From assembly GCF_902686445.1 (NCBI RefSeq), contig NW_025920106.1, positions 2,852,001 through 2,916,000 of the forward strand: a stretch of 64,000 bases of DNA, given 5' to 3'. Both the position numbers and the translations under genes were made by a program. Source of the stretch: Sciurus carolinensis. Lineage: Eukaryota; Chordata; Mammalia; Rodentia; Sciuridae. Numbering within the stretch: position 1 is the stretch's first letter; each line of letters starts with the position of its first letter. Below the pieces are notes generated by a model. The model had not been told where the DNA came from and searched no databases. It saw only the letters and a program-made list of their open reading frames with translations. Below are positions 1 to 10,373 of the stretch, piece by piece.

Positions 1-2388
1 TGAGGAGTATCATGGGGATTATAATGTCGATCAGCTGCAGAGTGGCCGTCCCTATCCAGAGTTAAGAAATTTAGAATGAAGAGAACTAAATTAAGTTTAT
101 CTTTAGGAGACTTGTAGGAGGCTCCTATTCCCCCTTTTTGTTTATTTAGACAATTTTTTAAAGTAAGATGTGCTCTTTCCACAATGCCCTGTCCCTGAGG
201 ATTATAGGGGATGCCAGTGACTGATTGGATGTTAAATGTTTGTAAAAACAACCGGAAGCTTTTGGAAGTATAAGCAGGACCATTATCTGTTTTAATAACT
301 TTAGGTATGCCCCAGCCAGCAAATGCTTGTAGGCAGTGTTGAATGACATCTTTTACCTTTTCTCCAGAATGAGCGGAAGCTATAATGACCCCTGAAGCAG
401 TGTCTACTGACACATGTACATACTTAACAGTACCAAATTCAGGAATATGGGTTACATCCATCTGCCAAATATGACCAGGCAGCAGTCCCCTGGGGTTAAC
501 TCCAAAGGATTGTACTGGGATTAAAGGAGCACAGTGTTGACAATTTTTTACTATTTGTCGAGCCATACATTTAGATATAGGAAATTTTCTGCTCAAAGTA
601 GTGGAATTTACATGGAATTTTTCATGAAAGAGTTTTGCTTGTTCCTCTATGGAAAAAACAAAAATTGATTTGGTGGCCATATCTACCAAGTCATTAGCAT
701 TGGCCAAAGGTCCTGGTAAATTAGAATGAGCTCTAATATGTCCTACATAAAATGAATGTTTACACTGTAGAATAAGGTTTTGTAGCATGGTAAAATAAGA
801 AGCTACAGTGGACATGGAAGAAATATGGGGTACCGTTTCAAGAACCTGTAAAGCGTTGACGATATATAAGCTATCAGATAGAAGATTGAATGGCTGATTA
901 TCTGCTAATTTAAAGGCTAATATTACAGCTGCAAGTTCAGTAACCTGTGCGGAGTTGGGTGGAACTATTATGGTGTGAAGTTGTTTACTGATAAGTACTG
1001 CACCTACTCCATTTTTGGAGCCATCAGTAAAAATGGTTACACAGTCTTTAAGAGGCTGGACACTAGTCACTTTTGGAAAAACTATGGGAGTATTTTTACA
1101 GAATTGAATCCAGGGATGTTGGGGATAATGGTTAATCGAACTGAGCTGAGGTGAAACAATATAATACTGACCAATCATCATCATTATTAATTAGCCATTT
1201 AATTTGCTGAGTGGAATAAGGAGTTATAATAATAGACGGATGGATTCCAAAAACAGTAATGCAAGATTCTATTCCCTTGAATATTACCTGAGCAATAGCT
1301 TGGGGATATGATTGTAATGTTTTAGCTGGAGAGCTAGGGAGATTTATACTTTGTAGAGGTCCTCCTTGCCAAACTATGCCAAAGGGGGTATGTTTCTCTG
1401 AGATTATGATTAAACTTAATGGTTGAGTAGGATCACAACGATCAACGTAACACTGCTGAAGTCTATTCTCTACTAGCTGTAAGGATATCCGTGCTTCGGG
1501 AGTAAGTTTCCTAGGGGAATTCAAGTCAGGATTACCTTTTAATATATCGAATAAAGGTTTTAATTCCCCTGTGGATAATTTTAAATAGGATCTGATCCAG
1601 TTAATGTCACCTAAGAGTTTCTGAAAATCGTTCAAGGTATTCAATTGATCTGTCCTGATGGTCAACCTTAATGGTCTGACTGTAGTAGCAGTGAGCCTTG
1701 TACCCAGATATTCTTGGATCTCCTCTAATTGTAATTTTTCAGGGGCTATCATTAGTCCTCTTTTTTCTAATGCTTGAGTTATAAATTGTAATGCTTCTAA
1801 CAAAACTTCTTTTTCTGGATGGCAAATAAGTATGTCATCCATATAATGATAAATCAACAATCTCTTAAACTTTTGTCTAGTAGTTGTTAACGCTTTATCT
1901 ACGTATATTTGACATATAGTAGGACTGTTAGCCATACCTTGAGGCAACACGGTCCATTCAAATCTCTGATCAGGCTGAGTGTGATTAAGAGAGGGCAAAG
2001 TAAAGGCAAATCTCCAACAATCATTTTTGTGTAAGGTATAGAGAAAAGCAATCTTTTAAATCCAGAATAATAGTAGGCCAATTTTTTGGTAGCGCAGTGA
2101 CAAGAGGGAGTCCACATTGGATGGGTCCCATAGGGTACATTTGTTCGTTTATGGCTCTTAAATCATGTAATAACCTCCATTTTCCTGATTTTTTCTTTAT
2201 TAAGAATATTGGAGTATTCCAAGGAGAAGTAGAATGTTGTAAATGACCTGCTTGTACCTGCTCTTGTACTAACTTATGAGCTGCCTCTAGCTTCTCTTTT
2301 GTTAGGGGCCACTGTGGAATCCAGCGAGGCTTATCATCTTTCCATACTATAGGGATTGATGGTTTATCAGTGGCCCCTAGGAAAAACC
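1..2388 (-). pseudogene. pol: ERV copy A pol (RT, RNase H, integrase), broken and cut by window edge
   Basis: Read on the minus strand, this is the Pol region. The RT part (about 1100-2388) contains [10 protein letters not shown] (motif B) and YMDDI (motif C, near 1840-1855). The RNase H part (about 680-1030) has the first catalytic Asp in a TDGSKNG-like motif (1005-1025) and SDSLYIV near 860. The integrase part (1 to about 670) has an HHCC zinc module, a first catalytic Asp in QMDVTH, a second in TDNGPAY and a Glu in GIVERAH. The role is reverse transcription and integration of the element. It enters from pro by a -1 shift at 2383-2389. Single-base indels break the frame near 2030, where copy B has two more bases, and again near 1130. 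The integrase C-terminus lies outside the window. Confidence 0.9.
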
Positions 2389-2389
2389 C
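2383..2389 (-). promoter_or_regulatory. Pro-pol -1 ribosomal frameshift heptamer, copy A
   Basis: On the minus strand the pro frame reads TTG GGT TTT TCC TAG. G GGT TTT fits the X XXY YYZ slippery pattern in the zero frame and lies just before the pro stop. The same heptamer is conserved in copy B. Its function is inferred from position and pattern. Confidence 0.65.
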
Positions 2390-3157
2390 AATCCATGAGA
2401 ATCATTTTTTGGTGGAAGTAAAGGCAGTGGTTGGGTAGATCCTTGACTATGTCTTCCTAATCCTTTTTTATCATCATAGTTCATATTTTGTAACATATTT
2501 CTTACAGGAGTCCCTTGGTAAGTCTGATCAGTGGTGAGTTTCATATCCATTTGCTGCAGGACGTCTCGTCCCCATAGACTAATAGGAACATTACAGACAT
2601 ATGGCTGAAATATTCCTGTGTGTCCCTCTGTATCTTTCCACGATAATGAGGAAGCACTTTGATTGGGGCTTTCTGCTACTCCTAAGCCTCTCAAGCTCTG
2701 AGCTGCTGTGATCAATGGCCAGTGCTTTGGCCAGACCATTGCACTAATAATACTTTTGTCTGCTCCCGTATCTAATAAACCTGTAAATTCCATATTTCCC
2801 ACTTTTAATTTTAGGAGGGGCCTCTGTCCCATATCCATAGTAAGGTTTATTAAAGTAGTTCCTGTTGATCCAAAACCTCCTTGTCCTCTATTTGTATTTT
2901 TACTGGGCCATAAAGAATGTTGACTGGGTAGCACAAGCATTTGTGCAATACGAATCCCCTGGAGAGATGACCGTAATTCCTTTTGGTGAAGAGACCAAGG
3001 CTTTTATTTGTCCAGTGAAATCAGGATCAATAACCCCTGGGTGTACTATAAGTCCTTTTAAGTGTTGAGGAACCTCTACCTAGTAATAGTCCTACACTGT
3101 TCTGTGGGATTTTTTCATGCCAATCAGTATCAATCATCTGCACCCCCATATCTGGGG

Positions 3158-4865
3158 TTAATATGAGTCTGGAGGTGGCACAGATGTCCAATCCTGCACT
3201 TCCTGAGGTGGCTCTGTGCTCCCCTTCTCTGTGGGAGGATACCACCGTCGGGGAACTTGTTGAATTACCCCGTATATTTGTTGCGGGCCCCGGGGAGGGC
3301 CCTGTCTCCCGTTTTTTTGAAGTTTAGGATTCAACCCTAGGAAATTATCCTCCTTATCTCTAATCGACTGACAGGCACTACTCCAATGATTTCCTCTTCT
3401 GCATCTTGGACATAGCCCAGGTCCGGTTCCCAAGTTATTCTTTGTATAGATGTTCCCACCTTGGGCAAGGGGTGGCCTTTTGTTTGGACAAGTGGCTTTT
3501 AGATGTCCCATCTGTCCACACACAAAACATGATCCTAAAGACTCTTTATTAGTTCTTGAAGGGAATCTCCCCTGGGCTTGTGCAAGTGCGGCAGACAACA
3601 AGGTGGTTTGTCTGTCTATGGCTGCTACAAAGGCACTGCTCTGCGCCGAAGTATCATTTATATCTCTACACACTTTTAAGTAGGTGGACAAGTCTTTGTT
3701 TCTCCATGGTCTTATGGCCTCCCTACACCATTTGTTAGCTTGTTCGTAAGCCAATTGTTTTACTAGGGGCATGGCTTGCTCTGCATCTCCAAAGATGCGT
3801 GATGCTGTCTGAATTAGCCTATCGATGAAGTCCGCGTAGGGCTCACTACTCCCTTGAGTTACCTTTGACAACTGGCCCTGCAAATCTCCTGCTCCTTGTA
3901 ATGTTTTCCAGGCCTTGGTTGCAGCCACGGCAATTTGTGCATAGACTGCTGGATGATAATTAAGCTGTGCCTGAAGGGTTTCATAAGGTCCTACGCCCAT
4001 AAGCATGTCCCTATCAATTTGGGGATTTCCCGCTGCCGCATTTCGGCGGGCGGTATCCGTAGAGATTTCTTGCCATGATGTTTTCCACATAAGGTATTGT
4101 CCCCCAGACAGAGCAGGCCCTAGCAAGATTAGTCCAGTCCTGGGGCACTAAGTTTAATGATGTCAAGGTATCTACTAAGGCTATAGTAAAAGCTGACTGA
4201 GGACCATATGTACTAACTGCTTCTTTTAACTGTTTCACTATTTTGAAGTCTAAGGGTTGGTGGAATCTTTGATTTTGAGCATCCTCAAAAACAGGATACA
4301 CTACAGATCCAAGATGACTCCATTCTGAGCGTAATCCGAAACCGGACGCTTCATGAGGGGGTTCCCTATTTATGGGAGGTGCACTAGGCAACACGGGCAC
4401 TAGAGGGGGCTTTTCATCTAGTCTTAATTTTTGTACTCTTTTTTCCAGTTCCTCTCCTGATAGTTCCCCTTCTGATAGTTCCTCATCTGAATTAGTTCCT
4501 CTTTCTGAATTTTGAGAAAGATATGAGCGTTCCTCTTTTATTTCTTCCAAAACCTGTCTTCCCTCAGCTAAAGGCTCGGTGAGTGAAGGTTTTTTGTTTT
4601 TATCTCACAGACAGGATTTAATAAGAGACCAAATAGCCATAGTGCCTACTGGCAAAGGGTTTTGCCTATCCGCTATACGAAGGTCCTCCCCCAGCTGTTC
4701 CCACTGTAGGGTATTCAAAAGGCCCTCATCCAAAAACCAAGGGGAAACCCTTTCCACAGTATCGAGAAATACTTTAGCTGTTTTTTCCTTTAATGGCGTC
4801 CCATGGTTTTTTAATAGCTCCCTGAGGGGTTGCTGCATTCTGAATTTAGACGTTTCAGACCCCAT
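3158..4865 (-). pseudogene. gag: ERV copy A gag (matrix-capsid-nucleocapsid)
   Basis: The start ATG is at 4863-4865 (MGSETSK, an N-myristoylation-type glycine at position 2). The first 86 residues are matrix-like and end in an in-frame TGA at 4602-4604, which copy B shares. The same frame continues through an acidic, proline-rich linker (4014-4550) into capsid. An extra G near 4110 shifts the frame, and the second half (3158-4126) carries the major homology region (QGSSEPYADF). It also carries two CCHC knuckles, CFVCGQMGHLKATC and CPRCRRGNHWSSAC, which bind RNA during packaging. The frame ends with TAA at 3158-3160, downstream of the slippery site, so gag overlaps pro by about 150 bases. It is defective because of the stop and the frameshift. 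Confidence 0.92.
3311..3317 (-). promoter_or_regulatory. Gag-pro -1 ribosomal frameshift heptamer, copy A
   Basis: The minus-strand gag frame reads CAA AAA AAC, so A AAA AAC is in the exact X XXY YYZ register. It is followed within a few bases by a GC-rich self-complementary stretch (GGGCCC, CCCC, GGGG, GGGCCC) at 3285-3303 that could form the stimulatory stem. The pro dUTPase lies in the -1 frame. Confidence 0.78.
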
Positions 4866-5329
4866 TGTTACTAATTTGAATAGCTTCAGTTATGGCAGTT
4901 ACAATAACAAACAGTGGCCTAGCTGCCAGGAGCAACGAGATTACTGAAAGGAAAACTATCTATCAAGTGTGCATTAAAATTTTTATAGCGGCTTTTCACG
5001 TGCTACCTATACCCTAATTGGACCGCTTCAAGCGTGTTTCTACTTTCACTTTAATTGGACCGCGTTCCACGCGTCAGGACCGCTGCTGGCGTATCCCGAT
5101 ACCGGACCACCTTCTGTGTGTCCTTATTTTTATTTTAACTGGACCGCATCCCGCGTGCCCCCAGGACCGCTGATGGCGTATCCTGATACCCTTTAACTGG
5201 ACCGCATTCCGCGTATCCCCAGGACCGCTGATGGCGTATCCTGATACCCTTTAACTTTTTTATAACCGGTTTAACTTGTTAAAAATTTTTAAGATATCTT
5301 ACCTTGTCTTCTTTATAAACCCTTCATGT
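4866..5329 (-). other. ERV copy A 5' leader (untranslated, between primer site and gag)
   Basis: This is about 460 bases between the tRNA primer site and the gag ATG. It contains the tandem repeat block (separate entry). In retroviruses this segment holds the packaging signal and the splice donor. I could not place either with confidence. Confidence 0.7.
5013..5249 (-). repeat. 58-bp tandem repeats in ERV leader, copy A
   Basis: Two exact-length 58-bp units (5134-5191 and 5192-5249) start with 'tttaactggaccgc' on the plus strand. A diverged unit lies at 5051-5104 and a partial one near 5013-5036. Each unit contains short inverted repeats of the form CGC-N-GCG ('ccgcattccgcg', 'cgctgatggcg'), so the RNA could fold into a row of small hairpins. 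Confidence 0.8.
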
Positions 5330-5347
5330 TCCCGGGTTTCGGCACCA
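5330..5347 (-). promoter_or_regulatory. Primer binding site, tRNA-Phe type, copy A
   Basis: The plus strand reads 'tcccgggtttcggcacca', the 3' end of mammalian tRNA-Phe including CCA, so the minus strand is a fully complementary primer site. tRNA-Phe priming is characteristic of rodent IAP elements. It sits directly next to the LTR. Confidence 0.88.
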
Positions 5348-5406
5348 GTTATCGCGTTCCCTCTGCCCGCAGAGAGAGACACGACAAACGTCTGAAGCTT
5401 TGGAAG

Positions 5407-5412
5407 TTTATT
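5407..5412 (-). terminator. LTR polyadenylation signal (central LTR)
   Basis: AATAAA on the minus strand (plus 'tttatt') followed by the R/U5 sequence. The same signal is at 12608-12613 in the other LTR. Confidence 0.65.
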
Positions 5413-5636
5413 GTGCACAGTCTTCCTTTCTTTCCTTCTTTTCTATCCCTTTCTCTCGCTCTCTTTCCCTCTCCTGCACTTCACTCTTCTCCCGCTCGGC
5501 TCTCGCCTGCTCCGACCGCTTCGTTTCTCCCGCTCGGCTCACGCCCGCTTGCACGCTTCTACTCCCAGCTTCTACTCCTACTCTCAGCTTCTTCAGCTTC
5601 TCCAGCTTCTGCTACTACTCCCCCACCCATCAAGCT

Positions 5637-5643
5637 TATATAC
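5637..5643 (-). promoter_or_regulatory. LTR TATA box (central LTR)
   Basis: The minus strand reads GTGTATATAAGC. It lies about 230 bases upstream of the AATAAA signal and downstream of the inverted CCAAT, as expected for a retroviral core promoter. Confidence 0.65.
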
Positions 5644-5853
5644 ACTTCAACCAATCAGGGGAGAGCACATGAGGTAAACGCGCGGACAGCTGCAGGCATA
5701 GAATAGGTACACGAGGGGGGCATGCTCTAATCACATCGTTACTAGCCAATCATTGGAATTCGCTGGTTGTTTACTGTATAGCTGGCCGCTTTTGGCTCAG
5801 CGCCAGGTGCCATCTTGACCGTGCCCAAGGCTTGGGGTCTCGGAAACCCGACA

Positions 5854-5867
5854 TATCCCCCTTCCTT
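5854..5867 (-). promoter_or_regulatory. Polypurine tract of ERV copy B
   Basis: The minus strand reads AAGGAAGGGGG followed by ATA and then the LTR start TGTCGGG. This is the normal plus-strand primer position in a retrovirus and shows that the LTR acts as the 3' LTR for copy B. Confidence 0.82.
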
Positions 5868-5892
5868 ATTAATTAAACTAAGGCTCCGGACC

Positions 5893-6014
5893 GTGTCTGT
5901 CTTAGGCTGAGTGGTCAGCATAGGTCCTTACCCCGTCATCAGAGCCTGCAGAGCATGCTGCAGCTCCTGTCTTAGGGTTGGTACACAGCCCCTCCTTGCA
6001 TTAGCCCGTCTTTG
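5893..6014 (-). promoter_or_regulatory. CTE-like RNA export element in ERV copy B
   Basis: On the minus strand, in order: AAAGACGGGCTAA, CCCTAAGACAGG, GATGACGGGGTAAGG and CCTAAGACAGAC, just before the polypurine tract. This alternation of ACGGGTAA and CCTAAGACAGG motifs is the layout of the constitutive transport element of type-D retroviruses. There each pair forms an internal loop bound by the mRNA export factor NXF1/TAP. CTE-related elements are also known from some IAPs. The match is by motif and position; folding was not computed. Confidence 0.72.
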
Positions 6015-6025
6015 ACTACTGGTCC

Positions 6026-6980
6026 AGCATCAAGAGCCCATACTAATGGGGGGCTGTCGGCCTTTAGGGCGGTCATGGCCTGATGAAAAGATGATCTGAT
6101 CTCCTCTATTGGCTAGCTCGTAGATTCATGCCAAAACGAATGAAGAGAAGGATGCCAGGCAGAGGAGTACCACCATAGCTCCTAAGCCTGCCCGCTGTTT
6201 GAATAAATTCTATAAACAAAGAAAAACCATGTAGCCATATAATACAGAAACAATATACACCCCAGTAGAGTTACAATACGGGTAACACAAACAGCTCTCA
6301 GGGAATAAACGCATCCCAGTCCCAAAAGTTCTTGGCAAGGTATCCACTTGTTCTTGTAGTAAGTCCACTCTCGTGATAGAGTCTCTAGTGTCTGTAAGGC
6401 TGCAGCTGTATTTTTCGGCCAAAATGATCGTTGTTATGGGTGGTTGTGTCAATGCTGCTACTGCAAGGACTGCGATGGCAATGATCACGGCTGTTGCAAT
6501 GTCAAAGCCTCTTCTGTTTCTTGATAATAGCACTGGCAATTCTATATCTGCAACAGAAACTAGGACTGGTAGGAAGATAGGAATGTGCATCAAATTGCAC
6601 GGGTGGCAAAAGAACCATTCCAGCATTGTGAGAGATAGCACACGGTTAGTGAACAGTTAAGAGGTGTTATTAGAAATGTTAGTTGGTAAAACATAAAAGG
6701 GAGGAAATACACAAGCTGACATGGGAGGAAAAGCAATATTACAGCTAGGGTCAGCAGAATGAGTGGTCTACTCTGGGTCTGATTTGTAGTATGATTCCAA
6801 TGGCAAAGTGCAAAAGTTCCTCCTGTTAAAGCAAAGAAAGACTAGAGATATCCTTGTCACCAAAAACAGCACGACCTGAAAAATCATCAGTAGAATTGAC
6901 AGGCTTGTAGAGGAATTGGTGAAAGACAAGAAAAGGAAGGATAAAAAATGTGTTAGTTAGAAGTAAAAAATATGGCCAGG
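6026..6980 (-). pseudogene. env: ERV copy B env remnant (mainly transmembrane subunit)
   Basis: Only about 1 kb lies between the end of integrase and the CTE-like element, so most of the surface subunit is missing. A 143-codon frame (6210-6641) has a furin-type SRNRR site followed by a hydrophobic segment (GFDIATAVIIAIAVLAVAAL) that fits a fusion peptide, and then a heptad-like helix. Downstream (about 6130-6200) another hydrophobic stretch in a shifted frame may be the membrane anchor. Upstream (6650-6980) several stops occur. This is a betaretrovirus-type TM by layout. It cannot encode a complete Env. Confidence 0.7.
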
Positions 6981-9612
6981 CTAACAATGGCCCATAGGTT
7001 CCGGGTTTGCCTTTCCGTCTGAGTTTTTGTTATTGGAGGAAGGCTCAGGCTCGCCATTGCAAGGAGGAGCAGCATCACTTGCATGCTGTAAAACTCTGAT
7101 TAGCCTTTCTGGAATCCAGACTGGAGTCTGTTGATCCTGTGGGAAAATACAAACAGACCCTCGGACCCAACGAAGGACTGGATCCGGTCCTTTCCAACAA
7201 CCTGTCAGGATATCTTTCCATTTTGCCCATACTTGAGGAGTATCATGGGGATTATAATGTCGATCAGCTGCAGAGTGGCCGTCCCTATCGAGAGTTAAGA
7301 AATTTAGAATGAAGAGAACTAAATTAAGTTTATCTTTAGGAGACTTGTAGGAGGCTCCTATTCCCCCTTTTTGTTTATTTAGACAATTTTTAAAGTAAGA
7401 TGTGCTCTTTCCACAATGCCCTGTCCCTGAGGATTATAGGGGATGCCAGTGACTGATTGGATGTTAAATGTTTGTAAAAACAACCGGAAGCTTTTGGAAG
7501 TATAAGCAGGACCATTATCTGTTTAATAACTTTAGGTATGCCCCAGCCAGCAAATGCTTGTAGGCAGTGTTGAATGACATCTTTTACCTTTTCTCCAGAA
7601 TGAGCGGAAGCTATAATGACCCCTGAAGCAGTGTCTACTGACACATGTACATACTTAACAGTACCAAATTCAGGAATATGGGTTACATCCATCTGCCAAA
7701 TATGACCAGGCAGCAGTCCCCTGGGGTTAACTCCAAAGGATTGTACTGGGATTAAAGGAGCACAGTGTTGACAATTTTTTACTATTTGTCGAGCCATACA
7801 TTTAGATATAGGAAATTTCTGCTCAAAGTAGTGGAATTTACATGGAATTTTTCATGAAAGAGTTTTGCTTGTTCCTCTATGGAAAAAACAAAAATTGATT
7901 TGGTGGCCATATCTACCAAGTCATTAGCATTGGCCAAAGGTCCTGGTAAATTAGAATGAGCTCTAATATGTCCTACATAAAATGAATGTTTACACTGTAG
8001 AATAAGGTTTTGTAGCATGGTAAAATAAGAAGCTACAGTGGACATGGAAGAAATATGGGGTACCGTTTCAAGAACCTGTAAAGTGTTGACGATATATAAG
8101 CTATCAGATAGAAGATTGAATGGCTGATTATCTGCTAATTTAAAGGCTAATATTACAGCTGCAAGTTCAGTAACCTGTGCGGAGTTGGGTGGAACTATTA
8201 TGGTGTGAAGTTGTTTACTGATAAGTACTGCACCTACTCCATTTTGGAGCCATCAGTAAAAATGGTTACACAGTCTTTAAGAGGCTGGACACTAGTCACT
8301 TTTGGAAAAACTATGGGAGTATTTTTAGAGAATTGAATCCAGGATGTTGGGGATAATGGTTATAAACTGAGCTGAGGTGGTACAACATTACTGACCAATC
8401 ATCATCATTATTAATTAGCCATTTAATTTGCTGAGTGGAATAAGGAGTTATAATAATAGACGGATGGATTCCAAAAACAGTAATGCAAGATTCTATTCCC
8501 TTGAATATTACCTGAGCAATAGCTTGGGGATATGATTGTAATGTTTTAGCTGGAGAGCTAGGGAGATTTATACTTTGTAGAGGTCCTCCTTGCCAAACTA
8601 TGCCAAAGGGGGTATGTTTCTCTGAGATTATGATTAAACTTAATGGTTGAGTAGGATCACAACGATCAACGTAACACTGCTGAAGTCTATTCTCTACTAG
8701 CTGTAAGGATATCCTGCTTCGGGAGTAAGTTTCCTAGGGGAATTCAAGTCAGGATTACCTTTTAATATATCGAATAAAGGTTTTAATTCCCCTGTGGATA
8801 ATTTTAAATAGGATCTGATCCAGTTAATGTCACCTAAGAGTTTCTGAAAATCGTTCAAGGTATTCAATTGATCTGTCCTGATGGTCAACCTTAATGGTCT
8901 GACTGTAGTAGCAGTGAGCCTTGTACCCAGATATTCTTGGATCTCCTCTAATTGTAATTTTTCAGGGTCTATCGTTAGTCCACTTTTTTCTAATGCTTGA
9001 GTTATAAATTGTAATGCTTCTAACAAAACTTCTTTTTCTGGATGGCAAATAATTATGTCATCCATATAATGATAAATCAACAATCTCTTAAACTTTTGTC
9101 TAGTAGTTGTTAACGCTTTATCTACGTATATTTGACATATAGTAGGACTGTTAGCCATACCTTGAGGCAACATGGTCCATTCAAATCTCTGATCAGGCTG
9201 AGTGTGATTAAGAGAGGGCAAAGTAAAGGCAAATCTCCAACAATCATTTTTGTGTAAGGGTATAGAGAAAAAGCAATCTTTTAAATCCAGAATAATAGTA
9301 GGCCAATTTTTTGGTAGCGCAGTGACAAGAGGGAGTCCACATTGGATGGGTCCCATAGGGTACATTTGTTCGTTTATGGCTCTTAAATCATGTAATAACC
9401 TCCATTTTCCTGATTTTTTCTTTATTAAGAATATTGGAGTATTCCAAGGAGAAGTAGAATGTTGTAAATGACCTGCTTGTACCTGCTCTTGTACTAACTT
9501 ATGAGCTGCCTCTAGTCTCTTTTGTTAGGGGCCACTGTGGAATCCAGTGAGGCTTATCATCTTTCCATACTATAGGGATTGATGGTTTATCAGTGGCCCC
9601 TAGGAAAAACCC
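6981..9612 (-). pseudogene. pol: ERV copy B pol (RT, RNase H, integrase)
   Basis: This is the complete Pol span. The RT frame at 8697-9365 has [10 protein letters not shown] (motif A), [10 protein letters not shown] (motif B) and YMDDI (motif C). RNase H lies around 7900-8260. The integrase HHCC module is near 7770-7880. QMDVTH, TDNGPAY and GIVERAH follow, and the C-terminal DNA-binding part (GPDPVL, then SVCIFPQD and PVWIPERL) is at about 7090-7200. The probable stop is at 6981-6983. One-base losses relative to copy A break it near 7524, 7817, 8243 and 8713. It is entered from pro by a -1 shift at 9606-9612. Confidence 0.9.
9606..9612 (-). promoter_or_regulatory. Pro-pol frameshift heptamer, copy B
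   Basis: GGGTTTT on the minus strand, identical in sequence and position to copy A, just before the pro stop. Confidence 0.6.
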
Positions 9613-10373
9613 AATCCATGAGAATCATTTTTTGGTGGAAGTAAAGGCAGTGGTTGGGTAGACCTTGACTATGTCTTCCTAATCCTTTTTATCATCATAG
9701 TTCATATTTTGTAACATATTTCTTACAGGAGTCCCTTGGTAAGTCTGATCAGTGGTGAGTTTCATATCCATTTGCTGCAGGACGTCTCGTCCCCATAGAC
9801 TAATAGGAACATTACAGACATATGGCTGAAATATTCCTGTGTGTCCCTCTGTATCTTTCCACGATAATGAGGAAGCACTTTGATTGGGGCTTTCTGCTAC
9901 TCCTAAGCCTCTCAAGCTCTGAGCTGCTGTGATCAATGGCCAGTGCTTTGGCCAGACCATTGCACTAATAATACTTTTGTCTGCCCGTATCTAATAAACC
10001 TGTAAATTCCATATTTCCCACTTTTAATTTTAGGAGGGGCCTCTGTCCCATATCCATAGTAAGGTTTATTAAAGTAGTTCCTGTTGATCCAAAACCTCCT
10101 TGTCCTCTATTTGTATTTTTACTGGGCCATAAAGAATGTTGACTGGGTAGCACAAGCATTTGTGCAATACGATCCCCTGGAGAGATGACCGTAATTCCTT
10201 TGGTGAAGAGACCAAGGCTTTTATTTGTCCAGTGAAATCAGGATCAATAACGCCTGGGTGTACTATAAGTCCTTTTAATGTTGAGGAACCTCTACCTAGT
10301 AATAGTCCTACACTGTTCTGTGGGATTTTTTCATGCCAATCAGTATCAATCATCTGCACCCCCATATCTGGGG

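Larger units (their letters stand above)
2377..3317 (-). pseudogene. pro: ERV copy A pro: dUTPase-aspartic protease
   Basis: This frame starts in the -1 frame of gag at the slippery site 3311-3317. The N-terminal part is a dUTPase: a GSAGLDIC motif, then GLLLGRGSS, and downstream a [11 protein letters not shown] motif. An extra base near 3061 in this copy interrupts it. The C-terminal part is a retroviral aspartic protease with catalytic LLDTGAD (about 2745-2780) and a later GRDVL segment. It ends in a glycine-rich G-patch-like tail (KGLGRHSQG) and a TAG at 2377-2379. dUTPase fused upstream of protease is typical of betaretroviruses. The 187-residue protease frame (2377-2940) is continuous. 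Whether it still makes an active enzyme is unknown. Confidence 0.88.
5348..5853 (-). repeat. Shared central LTR (3' LTR of copy B, 5' LTR of copy A)
   Basis: This LTR of about 506 bp starts with TGTCGGG on the minus strand (5853) and ends next to the tRNA primer site. U3 has an antisense CCAAT box (5651-5655) and a TATATAA (complement of 5637-5643). The likely poly(A) signal AATAAA is the complement of 5407-5412. Between TATA and AATAAA is a purine-rich repetitive stretch (AGAAGCTG-type units), so R is long, as in IAP LTRs. The polypurine tract abuts its outer end. It is about 98% alike by eye to the LTR at 12549-13063 apart from short indels. Confidence 0.92.

Noticed and set aside
5326..5706. 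Overlapping plus-strand frames in the LTR rich in Ser, Leu and Pro
   Set aside because: They are antisense to the LTR R region and arise from the low-complexity CT-rich repeat; the same occurs at 12527-12908.
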